DNA of 64,000 nt, taken from the NCBI GenBank assembly GCA_040901765.1, contig JBBDYG010000071.1, forward strand, positions 1 through 64,000, read 5' to 3'. The first letter of the stretch is position 1; each line of letters starts with the position of its first letter. A program made the translations under genes and the position numbers. Origin of the DNA: JBBDYG01 sp040901765. GTDB taxonomy: Bacteria > Planctomycetota > Planctomycetia > Pirellulales > Lacipirellulaceae. This document shows, one piece after another, positions 40,970 through 49,982 of the stretch. Under the pieces are notes generated by a model that saw only the letters and a program-made list of their open reading frames with translations, did not search any database and had not been told where the DNA came from.

Positions 40970-41786
40970 TCGCGAACTCGCGGAACTGCTGTTCGTCGAG
41001 CAGAATCGTCATGTCGCCTTCGACGGCGAGCACCTTGCCGCCCGCTTCGAGCATCGTCTCGAGCGTACCCACGCCGATCGTCGGCATGTCGAAGCGGAGA
41101 TCCTGTTGCGGCTTGGCGACCTTGACCACCGTGAAGCCGCCGTTGCGGCAAAGCTGCCCCGCGCGGCGGATGCAATCGTCCGTGCCTTCCACCGCCTCGA
41201 CGGCGATCACCGTCCGGTCGCGCACGCAGATGCTTTGGCCGATATCGAACCGGCCCATCTCCTTGGCGATTGTCCAACCAAAGTCCACATCGGTGCGCTG
41301 TCGATCGGTGAGCGGGTTGCCGGCGATCAATCCAGGTTTCACGAGAAGCTCCGGGGCAAAGTGAGTGGCGGGCTGGAACACGATCCCATTACGAGCGAAT
41401 CCCTGAACGACCGCGCCGAGCAACGTGTCGTCGCGACGGTCGGCCGTGTTGGCAAAAAAATGCGGGCCAAGCGCCCGAAGGAATCCCAGATCGGGCACGT
41501 GCTTAAACCACATCCACGGTTGATAAAACAGCGTTTTATGAACCTTCCCTGCCATCACCGCCTGCCGAACCCCTTGGCGGCGGAAGTAGCGAATTGCATA
41601 ACCCAATCGCGCCAAGCCCATCCACGAAAAGTCGTCGCACACGTCCCGCAAAACGGGATCGGCGAGATTCTTCACCCCCAGGCAACTTACGCGATAGCCA
41701 TCGCGCTTAAGCGTTTCGGCAACGGTAACCGGAAACCGGCCCCAAGCGGCAAGCAGGCCGACATGTTTATCGTGGCTGGTGGGCAT
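40914..41786 (-). CDS. lpxI: UDP-2,3-diacylglucosamine pyrophosphatase LpxI
   Basis: 290 residues matching the LpxI (DUF1009) layout: VGLLAAWGRFPVTVAETLKR, AIRYFRRQGVRQAVMAGKV, FANTADRRDDTLLGAVV, then the C-terminal catalytic part DFGWTIAKEMGRFDIGQSIC, VRDRTVIAVEAVEGTDDCI and FDMPTIGVGTLETMLEAGGK. LpxI cleaves UDP-2,3-diacylglucosamine to lipid X in lipid A synthesis, replacing LpxH. lpxD lies 102 bases upstream on the same strand across a hairpin. Its last 17 codons are duplicated at 40031-40084. Confidence 0.93.
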   Translation of the reverse strand: MPTSHDKHVGLLAAWGRFPVTVAETLKRDGYRVSCLGVKNLADPVLRDVCDDFSWMGLARLGYAIRYFRRQGVRQAVMAGKVHKTLFYQPWMWFKHVPDLGFLRALGPHFFANTADRRDDTLLGAVVQGFARNGIVFQPATHFAPELLVKPGLIAGNPLTDRQRTDVDFGWTIAKEMGRFDIGQSICVRDRTVIAVEAVEGTDDCIRRAGQLCRNGGFTVVKVAKPQQDLRFDMPTIGVGTLETMLEAGGKVLAVEGDMTILLDEQQFREFATRHKLSVVAMPRAAAVAA

Positions 41787-41808
41787 AGCGAATCATCTGG
41801 CTGTCGGC

Positions 41809-41886
41809 TATTGGCTATCGGCTATCGGCCAGAAGAAAGAGATGACCAATGTCTGGCCGACAGCCAATAGCCGATAGCCGAGAGCC
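41809..41886. repeat. word hairpin, CTATCGGC/GCCGATAG family, between lpxD and lpxI
   Basis: GGCTGTCGGCTATTGGCTAT and following words face ATAGCCGATAGCCGAGAGCC, with TCGGCCAGA facing TCTGGCCGA at the centre. It fills almost the whole gap between the two lipid A genes. Confidence 0.9.
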
Positions 41887-41888
41887 AA

Positions 41889-42974
41889 CTACGCTGCGTG
41901 GTCGTGTGGCGCAGGCTGGGGTACGACGGAGTGCCCCAGCAATTGCTGGAGTTCCTGAATCGTGCGGCGCATGACGCGCATTTCGCGTCGCAATTCGGGA
42001 AGTTTGGAAATCGCGGCTAAGCGAACCTTTTGCTCGCGCTCCGTGGTGGCGGGCAAGCCAAGCATGATGGTCTGCTCTTTCACATCGTTGGTGATGCCCG
42101 ACATTCCGCAAACCACCGCATGGGCGCCGATGTGGACGTGATCTCGAAGACCGGCTTGCCCCGCCAGAACAACGTAATCCCCCGTCGAGGAGCTGCCGCC
42201 GATTCCAACTTGGGCACAAATGAGATTGTGACGCCCGATCTTGCAGTTGTGCGCGATCTGCACCAGATTATCGATCTTGGTTCCCTCGCCGACGCGAGTC
42301 GAGCCGTAGGTGCCGCGATCGACCTTGGAACCGGCACCGATTTCGACGTCGTTTTCGATCACGACGTGGCCCAACTGCGCGGCCGGCTCGTGGCGATCGT
42401 CGACGGACGTGTAACCAAAACCGTGAGCGCCGATGACCACGCCGCTGTGAATCGTCACGCGGTCTCCAATAAGGCAGTTTTCATAGAGCGTGACATTGGG
42501 GTAGATCGTCACGTCGCGGCCGATCCGGCAGCCGGCCATGAGTTGCACAGAGGCATGGATCGTCGAGCCGGGACCAACCTCTACATCGTCACCCAGATTA
42601 GCGTGGGGGTGAATGTCGACTCCCTCGGCGATCTTGGCCGTGGGGCTGATGATCGCCGTCGGATGAATCCCGATGCGGCTGCGCTGGCGGGGCGGATGCA
42701 ACCGGGCGAAGATGATGCGAAACGACTCGTGGGCGTTGTCGACGCTGATCGAGGGTCTTCCGGCGTACTCAATCTGCCGGGGAACCAACACAGCGGTGGC
42801 CGCCGTCGCGTTCAGTTGTGCAATCCGCTCGGGCTGATCGATGAGCGTGATGTCGCCGGCGTTGGCTTCGTTGAGCGGTTTGGCGGCGGTAATGCGGAGC
42901 GAACCGTCGCCACGCAGCGTGCCGCCGACCAATTCTGCCAGCTCCGCCAGCGTCGCTCCACGTGCGTTGTCCAT
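41889..42974 (-). CDS. lpxD: UDP-3-O-acylglucosamine N-acyltransferase LpxD
   Basis: 361 residues from ATG 42974 (AAAGGACG upstream; the TTG one codon earlier is not needed). An N-terminal uridine-binding domain (LAELAELVGGTLRGDGSLRI) leads into a left-handed beta helix of hexapeptide repeats (IGIHPTAIISPTAKIAEGVD, IGDRVTIHSGVVIGAHGFGY) and a C-terminal helix. GAHGFGY holds the catalytic His. It adds the second acyl chain in lipid A synthesis, and with lpxI shows that this planctomycete makes lipid A. It is probably the first gene of the lpxD-lpxI unit. Confidence 0.95.
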   Translation of the reverse strand: MDNARGATLAELAELVGGTLRGDGSLRITAAKPLNEANAGDITLIDQPERIAQLNATAATAVLVPRQIEYAGRPSISVDNAHESFRIIFARLHPPRQRSRIGIHPTAIISPTAKIAEGVDIHPHANLGDDVEVGPGSTIHASVQLMAGCRIGRDVTIYPNVTLYENCLIGDRVTIHSGVVIGAHGFGYTSVDDRHEPAAQLGHVVIENDVEIGAGSKVDRGTYGSTRVGEGTKIDNLVQIAHNCKIGRHNLICAQVGIGGSSSTGDYVVLAGQAGLRDHVHIGAHAVVCGMSGITNDVKEQTIMLGLPATTEREQKVRLAAISKLPELRREMRVMRRTIQELQQLLGHSVVPQPAPHDHAA

Positions 42975-43121
42975 CAAGGCGTCCTTTTTTCCATGAAAAA
43001 CGCAGCGCTATGCTGCATTCGCCGGCTTTGTCCGTGCCGCGATCATTCGAACCAGTCGGAGGCGAGATACTACCCCTTTACGCAGCTCGCCAGCAAGATC
43101 AGCTACTGTCGCCCATGCACG

Positions 43122-43517
43122 CTAGCTTGCGTCTTCCTCATCGAGAAATGCCAAGGCTGTCTCGAAGTGCTGCTGAAGACGGAGAAACTTGGCCCGGTCG
43201 CCACCGCGATCGGGGTGCAGCGATTTCACGCGTTGCCGATAGGCCGACAGCACCGCTTCCCGTGAGCTTGGCAACGACAGGCCAAGAGCAATCAGACAGG
43301 CCGGCGTGTCCTGCCTAGCCCAGGTCGGAAAACTGGGTAAGACTCGCTGCACGACCACGAGCGCCCGGCGGAGCGAACGCAGGTAGGCACGAAAATCGAG
43401 CACCATGCAACAATAGCCCAACACCGGCAATCCCACGAAAATGCACAAGTAAAGTCCGATCACCGAGCGGTCGATGCCATCCGGCCAACTGTCCAAAAAT
43501 GTAGTCGCTAGTACCAT
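43122..43517 (-). CDS. membrane-associated J-domain protein
   Basis: 131 residues. Two N-terminal hydrophobic segments (about 18-42) with few charges are followed by a J-domain at about 78-128: ALGLSLPSSREAVLSAYRQR, then VKSLHPDRGGDRAKFLRLQQ with the HPD tripeptide needed to stimulate DnaK ATPase. The lack of other DnaJ domains suggests a specialised co-chaperone tethered to the inner membrane. The ATG at 43517 is four codons after the neighbouring gene's region and has no strong ribosome site. Confidence 0.75.
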   Translation of the reverse strand: MVLATTFLDSWPDGIDRSVIGLYLCIFVGLPVLGYCCMVLDFRAYLRSLRRALVVVQRVLPSFPTWARQDTPACLIALGLSLPSSREAVLSAYRQRVKSLHPDRGGDRAKFLRLQQHFETALAFLDEEDAS

Positions 43518-43549
43518 GCTCGCCGCTCGTCACTCGCCGTACAACCAAT

Positions 43550-43918
43550 TCAATCAGCCGCCGCATTAGCGCGAGCCTGCTGCCACGGCCAGCGGCCGTC
43601 CACTTCGACCTGTAGTGTCATGCTGAGCACGGTTCGGATCAGCACGATGAGCGCCAGCACGTACAGGTTTTCCAGCGTCGGTGACACGGCCACCGTGCGG
43701 ATGATGTCGCCCGCGACGAGAAACTCAAGCCCCAACAAAATCGACCGTCCCAAGTCCTGTCGCAACCAGCGATAGGCCTGCTCGCCGTTATGGGGGGCAC
43801 GGTGCAAAAACCTCCCCAGCGAAATCACGAGACCGATGACGATCACCAACACTCCGACGGCGTCGATTGCCAAGCCGATCGACTCGGCAATGCTTCGGAA
43901 ATCACCCATCGAGTTCAT
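43550..43918 (-). CDS. DUF1622 family membrane protein
   Basis: 122 residues with three membrane segments (about 16-36 GLAIDAVGVLVIVIGLVISL, 60-78 and 84-100). The string RQDLGRSILLGLEFLVAGDIIRT is the DUF1622 hallmark. The function is unknown. It is on the minus strand upstream of the J-domain gene. A second ATG at 43909 is also possible. Confidence 0.85.
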   Translation of the reverse strand: MNSMGDFRSIAESIGLAIDAVGVLVIVIGLVISLGRFLHRAPHNGEQAYRWLRQDLGRSILLGLEFLVAGDIIRTVAVSPTLENLYVLALIVLIRTVLSMTLQVEVDGRWPWQQARANAAAD

Positions 43919-43967
43919 CCGATCCGGAAGGTCGGTTCAATTGCATTACCGCAACCGCACGCTGGCG

Positions 43968-44297
43968 CTATACCTGCTCCAGCCACGATTCATCATCGTC
44001 GTCCTCTTCATCCTCGTCAAAATCTTCCTCGTCGTCATCAAAGAAGCCCATCCGTCCGCGTTCGTCCTCGAACTCGGAATCGACCGGGAAAATATCGAAG
44101 CCAAATCCCAATCCATCGCAGCCCGGCATCGGGCAGCACCAGAAACCCTGCCGTTTCCCCTCGCTATTCACGCTCTCCCGCCACTCGATGCGGTAGCTGT
44201 CGTACTCCTGGCCGCAGTGAATGCAATGGACCAGGGTCGAGATCGCCGGCGGGTAAAACGGGTCGCCGGAGGGGTCGAGATGGTCGTCCTCGGTCAT
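43968..44297 (-). CDS. small putative zinc-binding protein with acidic tail
   Basis: 109 residues from ATG 44297. A CxxC pair (HCIHCGQEYDSY) and CCPMPGC form a probable zinc site at about 25-60, followed by a run dominated by Asp and Glu (DDDEEDFDEDEEDDDDE) ending EQV. I recall similar short proteins in planctomycetes, but no function. The acidic tail may bind basic proteins, metals or calcium. It is transcribed toward the DUF1622 gene, with about 50 bases between. Confidence 0.65.
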   Translation of the reverse strand: MTEDDHLDPSGDPFYPPAISTLVHCIHCGQEYDSYRIEWRESVNSEGKRQGFWCCPMPGCDGLGFGFDIFPVDSEFEDERGRMGFFDDDEEDFDEDEEDDDDESWLEQV

Positions 44298-44520
44298 GGG
44301 GCAATCCAAGAATTGAAGGCCAGTTCTCTGTTGACGTATTCTAACCGGATCGCGCGCGAAATGCAGCTAACGTCGTCTCGCAAAAAGCTCCCAACGAAAA
44401 AAGCCAGCCGAATCGAGCGCAATCCATGCACTCGCGGCTGGCTCTGGCGTGAGTCCTTTCACGCGTTCCGATTTGTCAAGCGAGCCGGTCGGCGCAACCG
44501 CCGGAACACGCCTGCGTCCC

Positions 44521-44955
44521 TCAATACGGCCCGATCGAGGGCGGATTGCTCCGCAGGAAGTCGCGCGGGCCGCGAGTCGTGTAGTACGGGTACGCGACTT
44601 GGCCGGTCGGCGGGCCTTGGTTGAAGTTGTAGTACTGATCGTTGGCGGCGCACGGGCCGTCGAGGACGGCACTCAGCGTGTTGTCCACGCAGCGATTACC
44701 GGCCGGGTCGCAGTATCCGCCGCACAGACCTTGCCCCGGGCCGCAGCCATCGGCGGCCGGGTAATCGAGAGCCCCAGGCACCGGGCAAGCGTTGCGACCT
44801 ATCGCCGGGCGTGGCGCCATCCGCGATTGGGCCACGTGACATGGATCGCACGAATCGCCGCATCCCGCGCCGCGCATGCCGCGCGGCCCCACGCCCTGGC
44901 AGCCGGCGCTCGACACCGCGAGCGCCACAGCCAGCGCCGTGTACAGAGTCTTCAT
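44521..44955 (-). CDS. small cysteine-rich putative lipoprotein
   Basis: 144 residues. The signal peptide MKTLYTALAVALAVSSAGC ends with a lipobox-like SAGC, predicting a lipid-anchored Cys19. The mature part is rich in Gly, Pro, Cys and Tyr (GCGDSCDPC, GCGPGQGLCGGYCDPAGNRC), and I know no family. GGGGGGAC lies about seven bases before the start. Several disulfides are likely. It is alone, divergent from the exporter gene. Confidence 0.7.
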   Translation of the reverse strand: MKTLYTALAVALAVSSAGCQGVGPRGMRGAGCGDSCDPCHVAQSRMAPRPAIGRNACPVPGALDYPAADGCGPGQGLCGGYCDPAGNRCVDNTLSAVLDGPCAANDQYYNFNQGPPTGQVAYPYYTTRGPRDFLRSNPPSIGPY

Positions 44956-45266
44956 CAGATTGTCCCCCCTTCAACTCACATCGCCGCGACAGCCGTCGCA
45001 CCACGTGCGACATGGCGGCGTCTAATGTCCGTTGTGGTGGTATCGGCGGCATAACCCGCAGAGTTGAGTGAAAGAGAGGGCTGTCGGCTCTCGGCTGTCG
45101 GCGTTCGGCCAGAAAAAAATGGCAGTCGCTCTCCTTCTGGCCGATACCCGACAGCCTTATCCGCTAGTTGCTATCATCCCCGCTGATCTTTGTGCTCGCA
45201 GCGGCTTCTGCTACAACGGCCAACCTTGCTGGCACCCCCGCCCGAACCCTCCCCCGCCCTCTGCGC
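44956..45266. other. intergenic region with GCCGATAG hairpin upstream of the exporter gene
   Basis: At 45079-45156 GGCTGTCGGCTCTCGGCTGT and following words face CCGATACCCGACAGCC. The rest (45157-45266) contains a C-rich tract ending CCCCCGCCCTCTGCGC just before the exporter ATG and no open frame that I believe. Promoters for both divergent genes must lie here, but none is clear. Confidence 0.6.
45079..45156. repeat. word hairpin, CTATCGGC/GCCGATAG family
   Basis: Third complete hairpin of the family. TCGGCCAGAAAA faces TTCTGGCCGA at the centre, as in the copies at 20450 and 41809. Confidence 0.88.
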
Positions 45267-47264
45267 ATGAGTCAATTCGCCCGCGCGCTGAAACTCGCCC
45301 TTCGCCATCGGCTGAACGTCGCGGCCTGTGTGGTTACGTCGCTATTGGTGGCAGTGCTGTGGGCCGCCAATTTGGCCGCCATCTATCCCATCGTCGACAT
45401 GGTGATGCTCAAAAAGACCATCCCCATGTGGCTGGCCGAGCAAGTTGACAGCAACACCGCCAAAGCCCGCGAGCTCGACCACGATTTGATCGCTCTCGAC
45501 AAACAGCTTGCGGCTGCCAAACCCGATGATTTGATGAGCCTGCGCGGCAAGATCGCCAACGCCAAGTTCTACCGCGATCGTCACCAGGAGAAGGCCGAAT
45601 ACTACGGCTGGGTGCTGCCCTGGGCTCAGCGATGGCTGCCCAATACGCCCTTCAAGACGCTGATTGCGGTCTGCATCTACGTGCTCGTCGGCACGCACCT
45701 CAAGAATGTATTTCGGGTCGCCAACACGCTGCTGGTGGCACGGTTGGGAAACATTGCCACCCAAAATCTTCGCAATGAGTTCTACAACCACATGCTGCGG
45801 CTCGACATGGCCGACTTTACTGACCAAGGCCGGGGCGATTTGATGAACCGCTGCACGGGTGACCTGAACAACGTCGGCAACGGCGTGCAGGTGCTGTTCG
45901 GCATGGCAGTCCGCGAACCGCTCAAGATGATCGCCTGTCTCGTGATGGCAGCCTGCGTAAGCTGGCGGCTCCTGCTGTTGACAATCCTCATCGCGCCTCC
46001 GACCGGGCTGGCCATCCACTGGCTCGCCAAAGCGCTCAAGCGGGCCAATCGCCGCGCGATGGAAGAGCTCTCCTCCATCTATGAAACGCTCACCGAAACC
46101 CTCAGCGGCATCAAGCTGATCAAAGCCTTTACCATGGAGCCATCCGAGCGAAGCAAGTTCCATCGGTCGTCGCGAACTTACTACAAGCGGCAGATGAAGA
46201 TCGCCTGGTACAATGCGCTTGTTAGCCCCGTCACCGAGAACCTGGGTATCGGTATGGTGGTGCTCGCCGCGCTCGCGGGGGGATACCTCGTTTTGAATGA
46301 GCAGACCCACTTGTTTGGAATTCGCATCAGCAACGATCCACTGACGCACGGGATGATGAGCGTGTTCTTCGCGATGCTGATCGGCATGAGCGACCCCGCG
46401 CGGCGGCTGTCGGAAGTGTTCAACAACCTTCAATCGGCCGTCGCAGCCAGCGATCGCGTGTATCAGGTGCTCGACCGCGAGCCGCAGATTCTCGATCCCG
46501 AAGATCCGGTCCGCCTGCCTGAGCCGGTGCGATCGATTCGGTTCGACAACGTGTCGTTCAGCTACGATCCCGAGAAACAAGTGCTCCGCGAGATAAATCT
46601 GGAGGTGTCCGCTCGCGAGACGATCGCCATCGTCGGCCCCAACGGCTGCGGCAAAAGCACGCTCCTGTCGCTCCTGCCGCGGTTTTTCGATCCGACCGAT
46701 GGGGCGGTGCTTCTGAACGGCGTCGATCTACGCACCGTGCGGCTACGCGACTTGCGGTCGCGGATCGGTGTCGTATCCCAAGAAGTGCTGCTGTTCAACG
46801 ACACGGTGGCGGACAACATCGCCTACGGGGCGCTCGACGCCAGCCAGCAGGCGATCGAGGCCGCCGCCCGCAAGGCACACGCCCACGGCTTCATCGTCGA
46901 TAAACTCGCCGACGGCTACCAGACGCTCGTCGGCCCCGGAGGCAACCGGCTCTCCGGCGGCCAGCGGCAGCGGATCGCCCTCGCCCGGGCGATCCTCCGC
47001 GACCCCGAGATTCTGATCCTCGACGAAGCCACGAGCCAGATCGACCTCGAGAGCGAACAGCTCATTCACCAAGTGCTCGAGGAATTCACCCGCGACCGCA
47101 CGACGCTGCTCATTACCCACCGCATGAGCACCATCTGCCTGGCCGACCGCGTGGTCGTGATGGACAAGGGCCAAATGCTCGACGTCGGCACCCACGACGA
47201 ACTTGCCGAACGTTGCACGCTCTATCGCCGGCTATGCGACTTGGGATATCGCGAGAGCGCGTAG
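45267..47264 (+). CDS. MsbA-like ABC exporter, fused permease and ATPase
   Basis: 665 residues from ATG 45267 (a TTG at 45168 would add 33 residues of low plausibility). The permease half begins with a membrane helix (VAACVVTSLLVAVLWAANLA), then about 100 residues of charged, helix-prone sequence (about 50-150, KARELDHDLIALDKQLAAAK) before the next helix, which ordinary MsbA lacks. The ATPase half has Walker A GPNGCGKST, signature LSGGQRQRIALARAI, Walker B ILILDEATSQIDLE and H-loop LLITHRMSTI. A role in lipid flipping is likely given lpxD/lpxI nearby, but the substrate is not shown. Confidence 0.87.
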   Translation: MSQFARALKLALRHRLNVAACVVTSLLVAVLWAANLAAIYPIVDMVMLKKTIPMWLAEQVDSNTAKARELDHDLIALDKQLAAAKPDDLMSLRGKIANAKFYRDRHQEKAEYYGWVLPWAQRWLPNTPFKTLIAVCIYVLVGTHLKNVFRVANTLLVARLGNIATQNLRNEFYNHMLRLDMADFTDQGRGDLMNRCTGDLNNVGNGVQVLFGMAVREPLKMIACLVMAACVSWRLLLLTILIAPPTGLAIHWLAKALKRANRRAMEELSSIYETLTETLSGIKLIKAFTMEPSERSKFHRSSRTYYKRQMKIAWYNALVSPVTENLGIGMVVLAALAGGYLVLNEQTHLFGIRISNDPLTHGMMSVFFAMLIGMSDPARRLSEVFNNLQSAVAASDRVYQVLDREPQILDPEDPVRLPEPVRSIRFDNVSFSYDPEKQVLREINLEVSARETIAIVGPNGCGKSTLLSLLPRFFDPTDGAVLLNGVDLRTVRLRDLRSRIGVVSQEVLLFNDTVADNIAYGALDASQQAIEAAARKAHAHGFIVDKLADGYQTLVGPGGNRLSGGQRQRIALARAILRDPEILILDEATSQIDLESEQLIHQVLEEFTRDRTTLLITHRMSTICLADRVVVMDKGQMLDVGTHDELAERCTLYRRLCDLGYRESA

Positions 47265-47284
47265 CATTAATCACGACGACGATC

Positions 47285-48307
47285 CTACAAATAATCCTTG
47301 TCCTGAAGGATCATGCTGGGCAGGTCCATGTTTGACCGCTTGTCGAATAGGGTCATCAGCGCTTGGTACACGCGATAGTCGATATCTTGCCGTAGAAAAA
47401 TTGCCCGGCCGCTACCGAAAACGACGTTGACGCCATTGGAGTGATAGCTCGACGGCCGGGCGTTGATCGAGTTGAGCTCGCTCTCGTTTTCTGCGCCTTC
47501 CTTACACGTTCCCCTTGTAAACCGCCTGCTCACTGAGTTCTCGCACTTGCCACCGCCAGATGTGCGGTACAGTGGCTCTTCGTTGATTCTGGCCCCTGTG
47601 GGCGGTATTCCTTCCTTGGTGTTATGCCAGAAAAATACGGGATTCCAGGTGCGATCCTTCAACTGCGGAAAAAAACTTGGATCGGTCACGAGCGCCGGCG
47701 GGTTGTTCTCATCGAAGCCATTCCAGCCGATTTCGTCGAAGAAGGTGGCGGTCGTGCTTTCGGAGTAAATCAACGTGTATTCTCGCCCATCCCGCCAATG
47801 TCCTTCCAATGTTTCGTACTCCGGATGGAATATCCGATTATGGAAGACGCCATCGGGAATGTTATCGTCCACCACACTCCCGGCACGTCCGCCATTGGCA
47901 ACATAGGAAGTCACAGATCCTTCACGAGGTTTCGCTGCTTCGCTCGGGCATAGCAACATGCTCACATACCCGTCGGGACGGACTCCCGTGTGATACGCTT
48001 CGTACAACTTCTGCTGTTCGAGGCCGGGAAGCAGTAGGACCGCCCAAGTCGTTGTCAAATCAGCGTTCTTCGACACGGTATTTGCAGCCTGCAACTTGTC
48101 GAACAGCCCCGGAAACCTACGCAACCGCTCTTCAAATTGAAGCGTTGCAAGTCCTAACTGCCGCAGGCTGCTGAGACACTGAGTGCGCCGCCCACTTTCC
48201 CGCGCACTTTGCACCGCAGGGAGCAACAACGCCATCATCGTCCCAATAATGGCGATCACCACCAACAACTCGACGAGGGTAAACCCGCGTGAATGCGACT
48301 TGGCCAT
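47285..48307 (-). CDS. DUF1559 prepilin-like protein
   Basis: 340 residues from ATG 48307 (GGAG about 10 bases upstream). The leader MAKSHSRG is followed by FTLVELLVVIAIIGTMMALL and LLPAVQSARESGRRTQCLSSL. The C-terminal motif is degenerate (SYHSNGVNVVFGSGRAIFL), unlike the NHSG...DG form of the other two copies. The gene ends 20 bases from the exporter stop. It may be exported through a type II-like or pilus-like system; no such system is in the window. Confidence 0.9.
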   Translation of the reverse strand: MAKSHSRGFTLVELLVVIAIIGTMMALLLPAVQSARESGRRTQCLSSLRQLGLATLQFEERLRRFPGLFDKLQAANTVSKNADLTTTWAVLLLPGLEQQKLYEAYHTGVRPDGYVSMLLCPSEAAKPREGSVTSYVANGGRAGSVVDDNIPDGVFHNRIFHPEYETLEGHWRDGREYTLIYSESTTATFFDEIGWNGFDENNPPALVTDPSFFPQLKDRTWNPVFFWHNTKEGIPPTGARINEEPLYRTSGGGKCENSVSRRFTRGTCKEGAENESELNSINARPSSYHSNGVNVVFGSGRAIFLRQDIDYRVYQALMTLFDKRSNMDLPSMILQDKDYL

Positions 48308-48632
48308 GACACGTTTCTCCTGAGTTCCTCCGCTGTTCCGAACCGGCCGCCGGCGCACGACCGGCAACCCTGACTCGCAATCAGTCTACCGATTTATTCA
48401 CCGTTTGTCGAACTTTTCCCCCAGCCTGGTTGGGCAGGGCATCCGCCCGCCGGGGGCGAGGCTCCCGCCAACCCTGAGGCAAGGTACACGGATCAGGCTC
48501 CGCTGGAGCGTCGCTCTCCCAGCCGCGACTGGATACGATTAGAAAGATCGCCGTGGTCGCGGACGACGCGGCTCGCGCCGCCCAGCACTTGTCTTCCAAT
48601 CCTAAATCCCAAATCTGAAATCCCAAATCCCA
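48308..48632. other. intergenic region with short palindromes and AATCCCAAATC words
   Basis: Short palindromes such as GGCTCCGCTGGAGC are scattered through it. At 48597-48632 AATCCTAAATCCCAAATCTG and AATCCCAAATCCC run directly into the radical SAM start codon. A long antisense frame crosses the region and the gene but is a shadow. No promoter is called. Confidence 0.5.
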
Positions 48633-49547
48633 ATGCCCGCCCACCAGCTCCACACCCTGCACGAGCGTTTGTTCGAGGCGAACCGCTTCGCCTATCCCGT
48701 GCTCAGCCGCCGGTCGGGCGGGATTTCCGTGGGCGTTAATCTGAACCCGGACAAGGTTTGCAACTTCGATTGCATCTACTGCCAAGTGGACCGCCGCTCG
48801 CAGAGCGAGACGCGGTTTGTTGAGACCGAACAGCTTTTGGAAGAACTGGACGCCGTACTGGACGCGGTCACGAGCGGCGCGATTTACGAAACCGAAAAGT
48901 TCGGCTCGACCCCACCCCACCTGCGGCGACTGAACGACATCGCCTTCTCCGGCGACGGCGAACCGACAACATTCAAGAACTTTGACCAGATCATCCAGGC
49001 CTGCGCGGACTTGAAGCGCCAGTTCGAATCGCGCATTCAGCAATCCGCAATCCCGGGTACCCTCTGGGTGCCGCAATCCGCAATCAAACTCGTTCTCATC
49101 ACCAACGCCAGCATGTTCCACCGGCTCCACGTCGAGCGCGGACTGGCGATTCTCGACCAGAACAACGGAGAGATTTGGGCCAAGCTCGAAGCGGGCACCG
49201 ACGAGTACTATCACCTCATCGAGCGCACGCCGATTCCGTTCCGGCGGATTCTCGATAACATCACCGCCGCCGCCCGCGTGCGGCCGCTGGTGATTCAGTC
49301 GCTCTTCATGCGCGTCGCCGGCGAGCCGCCTGCGGCTACGGAGTTGGAAGCGTTCTGCGACCGCTTAAACGAAATCACTGCCGCCGGCGGCCAGTTGAAA
49401 CTGGTGCAGATTTATACGATCGCCCGCCGCCCGGCGGAATCGATTGTTACGCCGCTCGAAGATGCGGAGGTGGATGCAATAGTGGACTTGGTGCGCCAGC
49501 GGACGGGGTTAAATGCGCTGGGATTCTACGGCAGCGCGGAGTATTAA
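48633..49547 (+). CDS. radical SAM protein of unknown specificity
   Basis: 304 residues. The 4Fe-4S site is CNFDCIYC (residues about 48-55), then IAFSGDGEPTTFKNFDQIIQ, a GEPT-type SAM-contact motif, and LVLITNASMF. The partial TIM barrel includes IWAKLEAGTDEYYHLIERTP. It resembles the uncharacterised radical SAM group with a CxxDCxYC-type site; I cannot assign a reaction. Residues about 136-151 (QSAIPGTLWVPQSAI) are an insertion made of two GCAATCCGCAATC repeats. The start codon follows AATCCC repeats, without a clear ribosome site. Confidence 0.82.
   Translation: MPAHQLHTLHERLFEANRFAYPVLSRRSGGISVGVNLNPDKVCNFDCIYCQVDRRSQSETRFVETEQLLEELDAVLDAVTSGAIYETEKFGSTPPHLRRLNDIAFSGDGEPTTFKNFDQIIQACADLKRQFESRIQQSAIPGTLWVPQSAIKLVLITNASMFHRLHVERGLAILDQNNGEIWAKLEAGTDEYYHLIERTPIPFRRILDNITAAARVRPLVIQSLFMRVAGEPPAATELEAFCDRLNEITAAGGQLKLVQIYTIARRPAESIVTPLEDAEVDAIVDLVRQRTGLNALGFYGSAEY
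49040..49085. repeat. in-frame repeat insertion inside the radical SAM gene
   Basis: GCAATCCGCAATC occurs at 49040-49052 and again at 49073-49085 as a perfect direct repeat; between them is GGGTACCCTCTGGGTGCC, partly palindromic. The words are those of the hairpin at 36571-36649. The frame stays open. Confidence 0.85.
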
Positions 49548-49982
49548 GGAGCGGACGCACAATAACTTCCGCAATTTCGGAGAAAGGCGAGATTTGAACC
49601 GCGGCGCCGCAGGATTGACGTTCCGTATAGCTACACGAAGGCAAGAAAACGACGCAAGTTTTAGCCACGGATGGAACACCGATGGACACGGATGAAAACA
49701 AAGAATAAAGAACACTAATCAGATTCAATCGGCACTAATCCAGAAGAAAGCAGTCCGTCGGGTTCCTGATTAGCGAAGATTAGCGCCGATTAGTGTTCCT
49801 TAACTCTTCCTTGTTAATGCATCCGTGTTCAATCCGTGTTTCATCCGTGGCTAGCATCTTCTCCCCCGTATATCTGTGGCTCTGCGGCTTTTTTCATCGA
49901 GGGGAGTTGTGTTTGGGTCGGTATTAAGAGTACGTCGCACGCCCCGTTGTTGTCGCCCCTTCTCCGCGTTAATCTACGAGGC
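49548..49982. other. intergenic region with nested CCACGGATG hairpin
   Basis: At 49662-49853 outer words TAGCCACGGATGGAACAC face GTGTTTCATCCGTGGCTA, with inner CACTAATC and GATTAGCG words. The rest has no gene that I believe. The gene start at 49983 follows CTACGAGGC without a strong ribosome site. Confidence 0.65.
49662..49853. repeat. nested hairpin, CCACGGATG outer arms, CACTAATC/GATTAGTG inner arms
   Basis: The inner pair is AACACTAATC and CGGCACTAATCC facing GATTAGCGCCGATTAGTGTT. The outer arms match those at 7673 and 8824. Confidence 0.85.

Noticed and set aside
45342..46580. 412-residue minus-strand open frame
   Set aside because: It lies antisense to the ABC exporter, whose Walker, signature and membrane motifs are all clear.
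48381..49214. 277-residue minus-strand open frame
   Set aside because: It is antisense to the radical SAM gene and extends through repeat-rich intergenic DNA.
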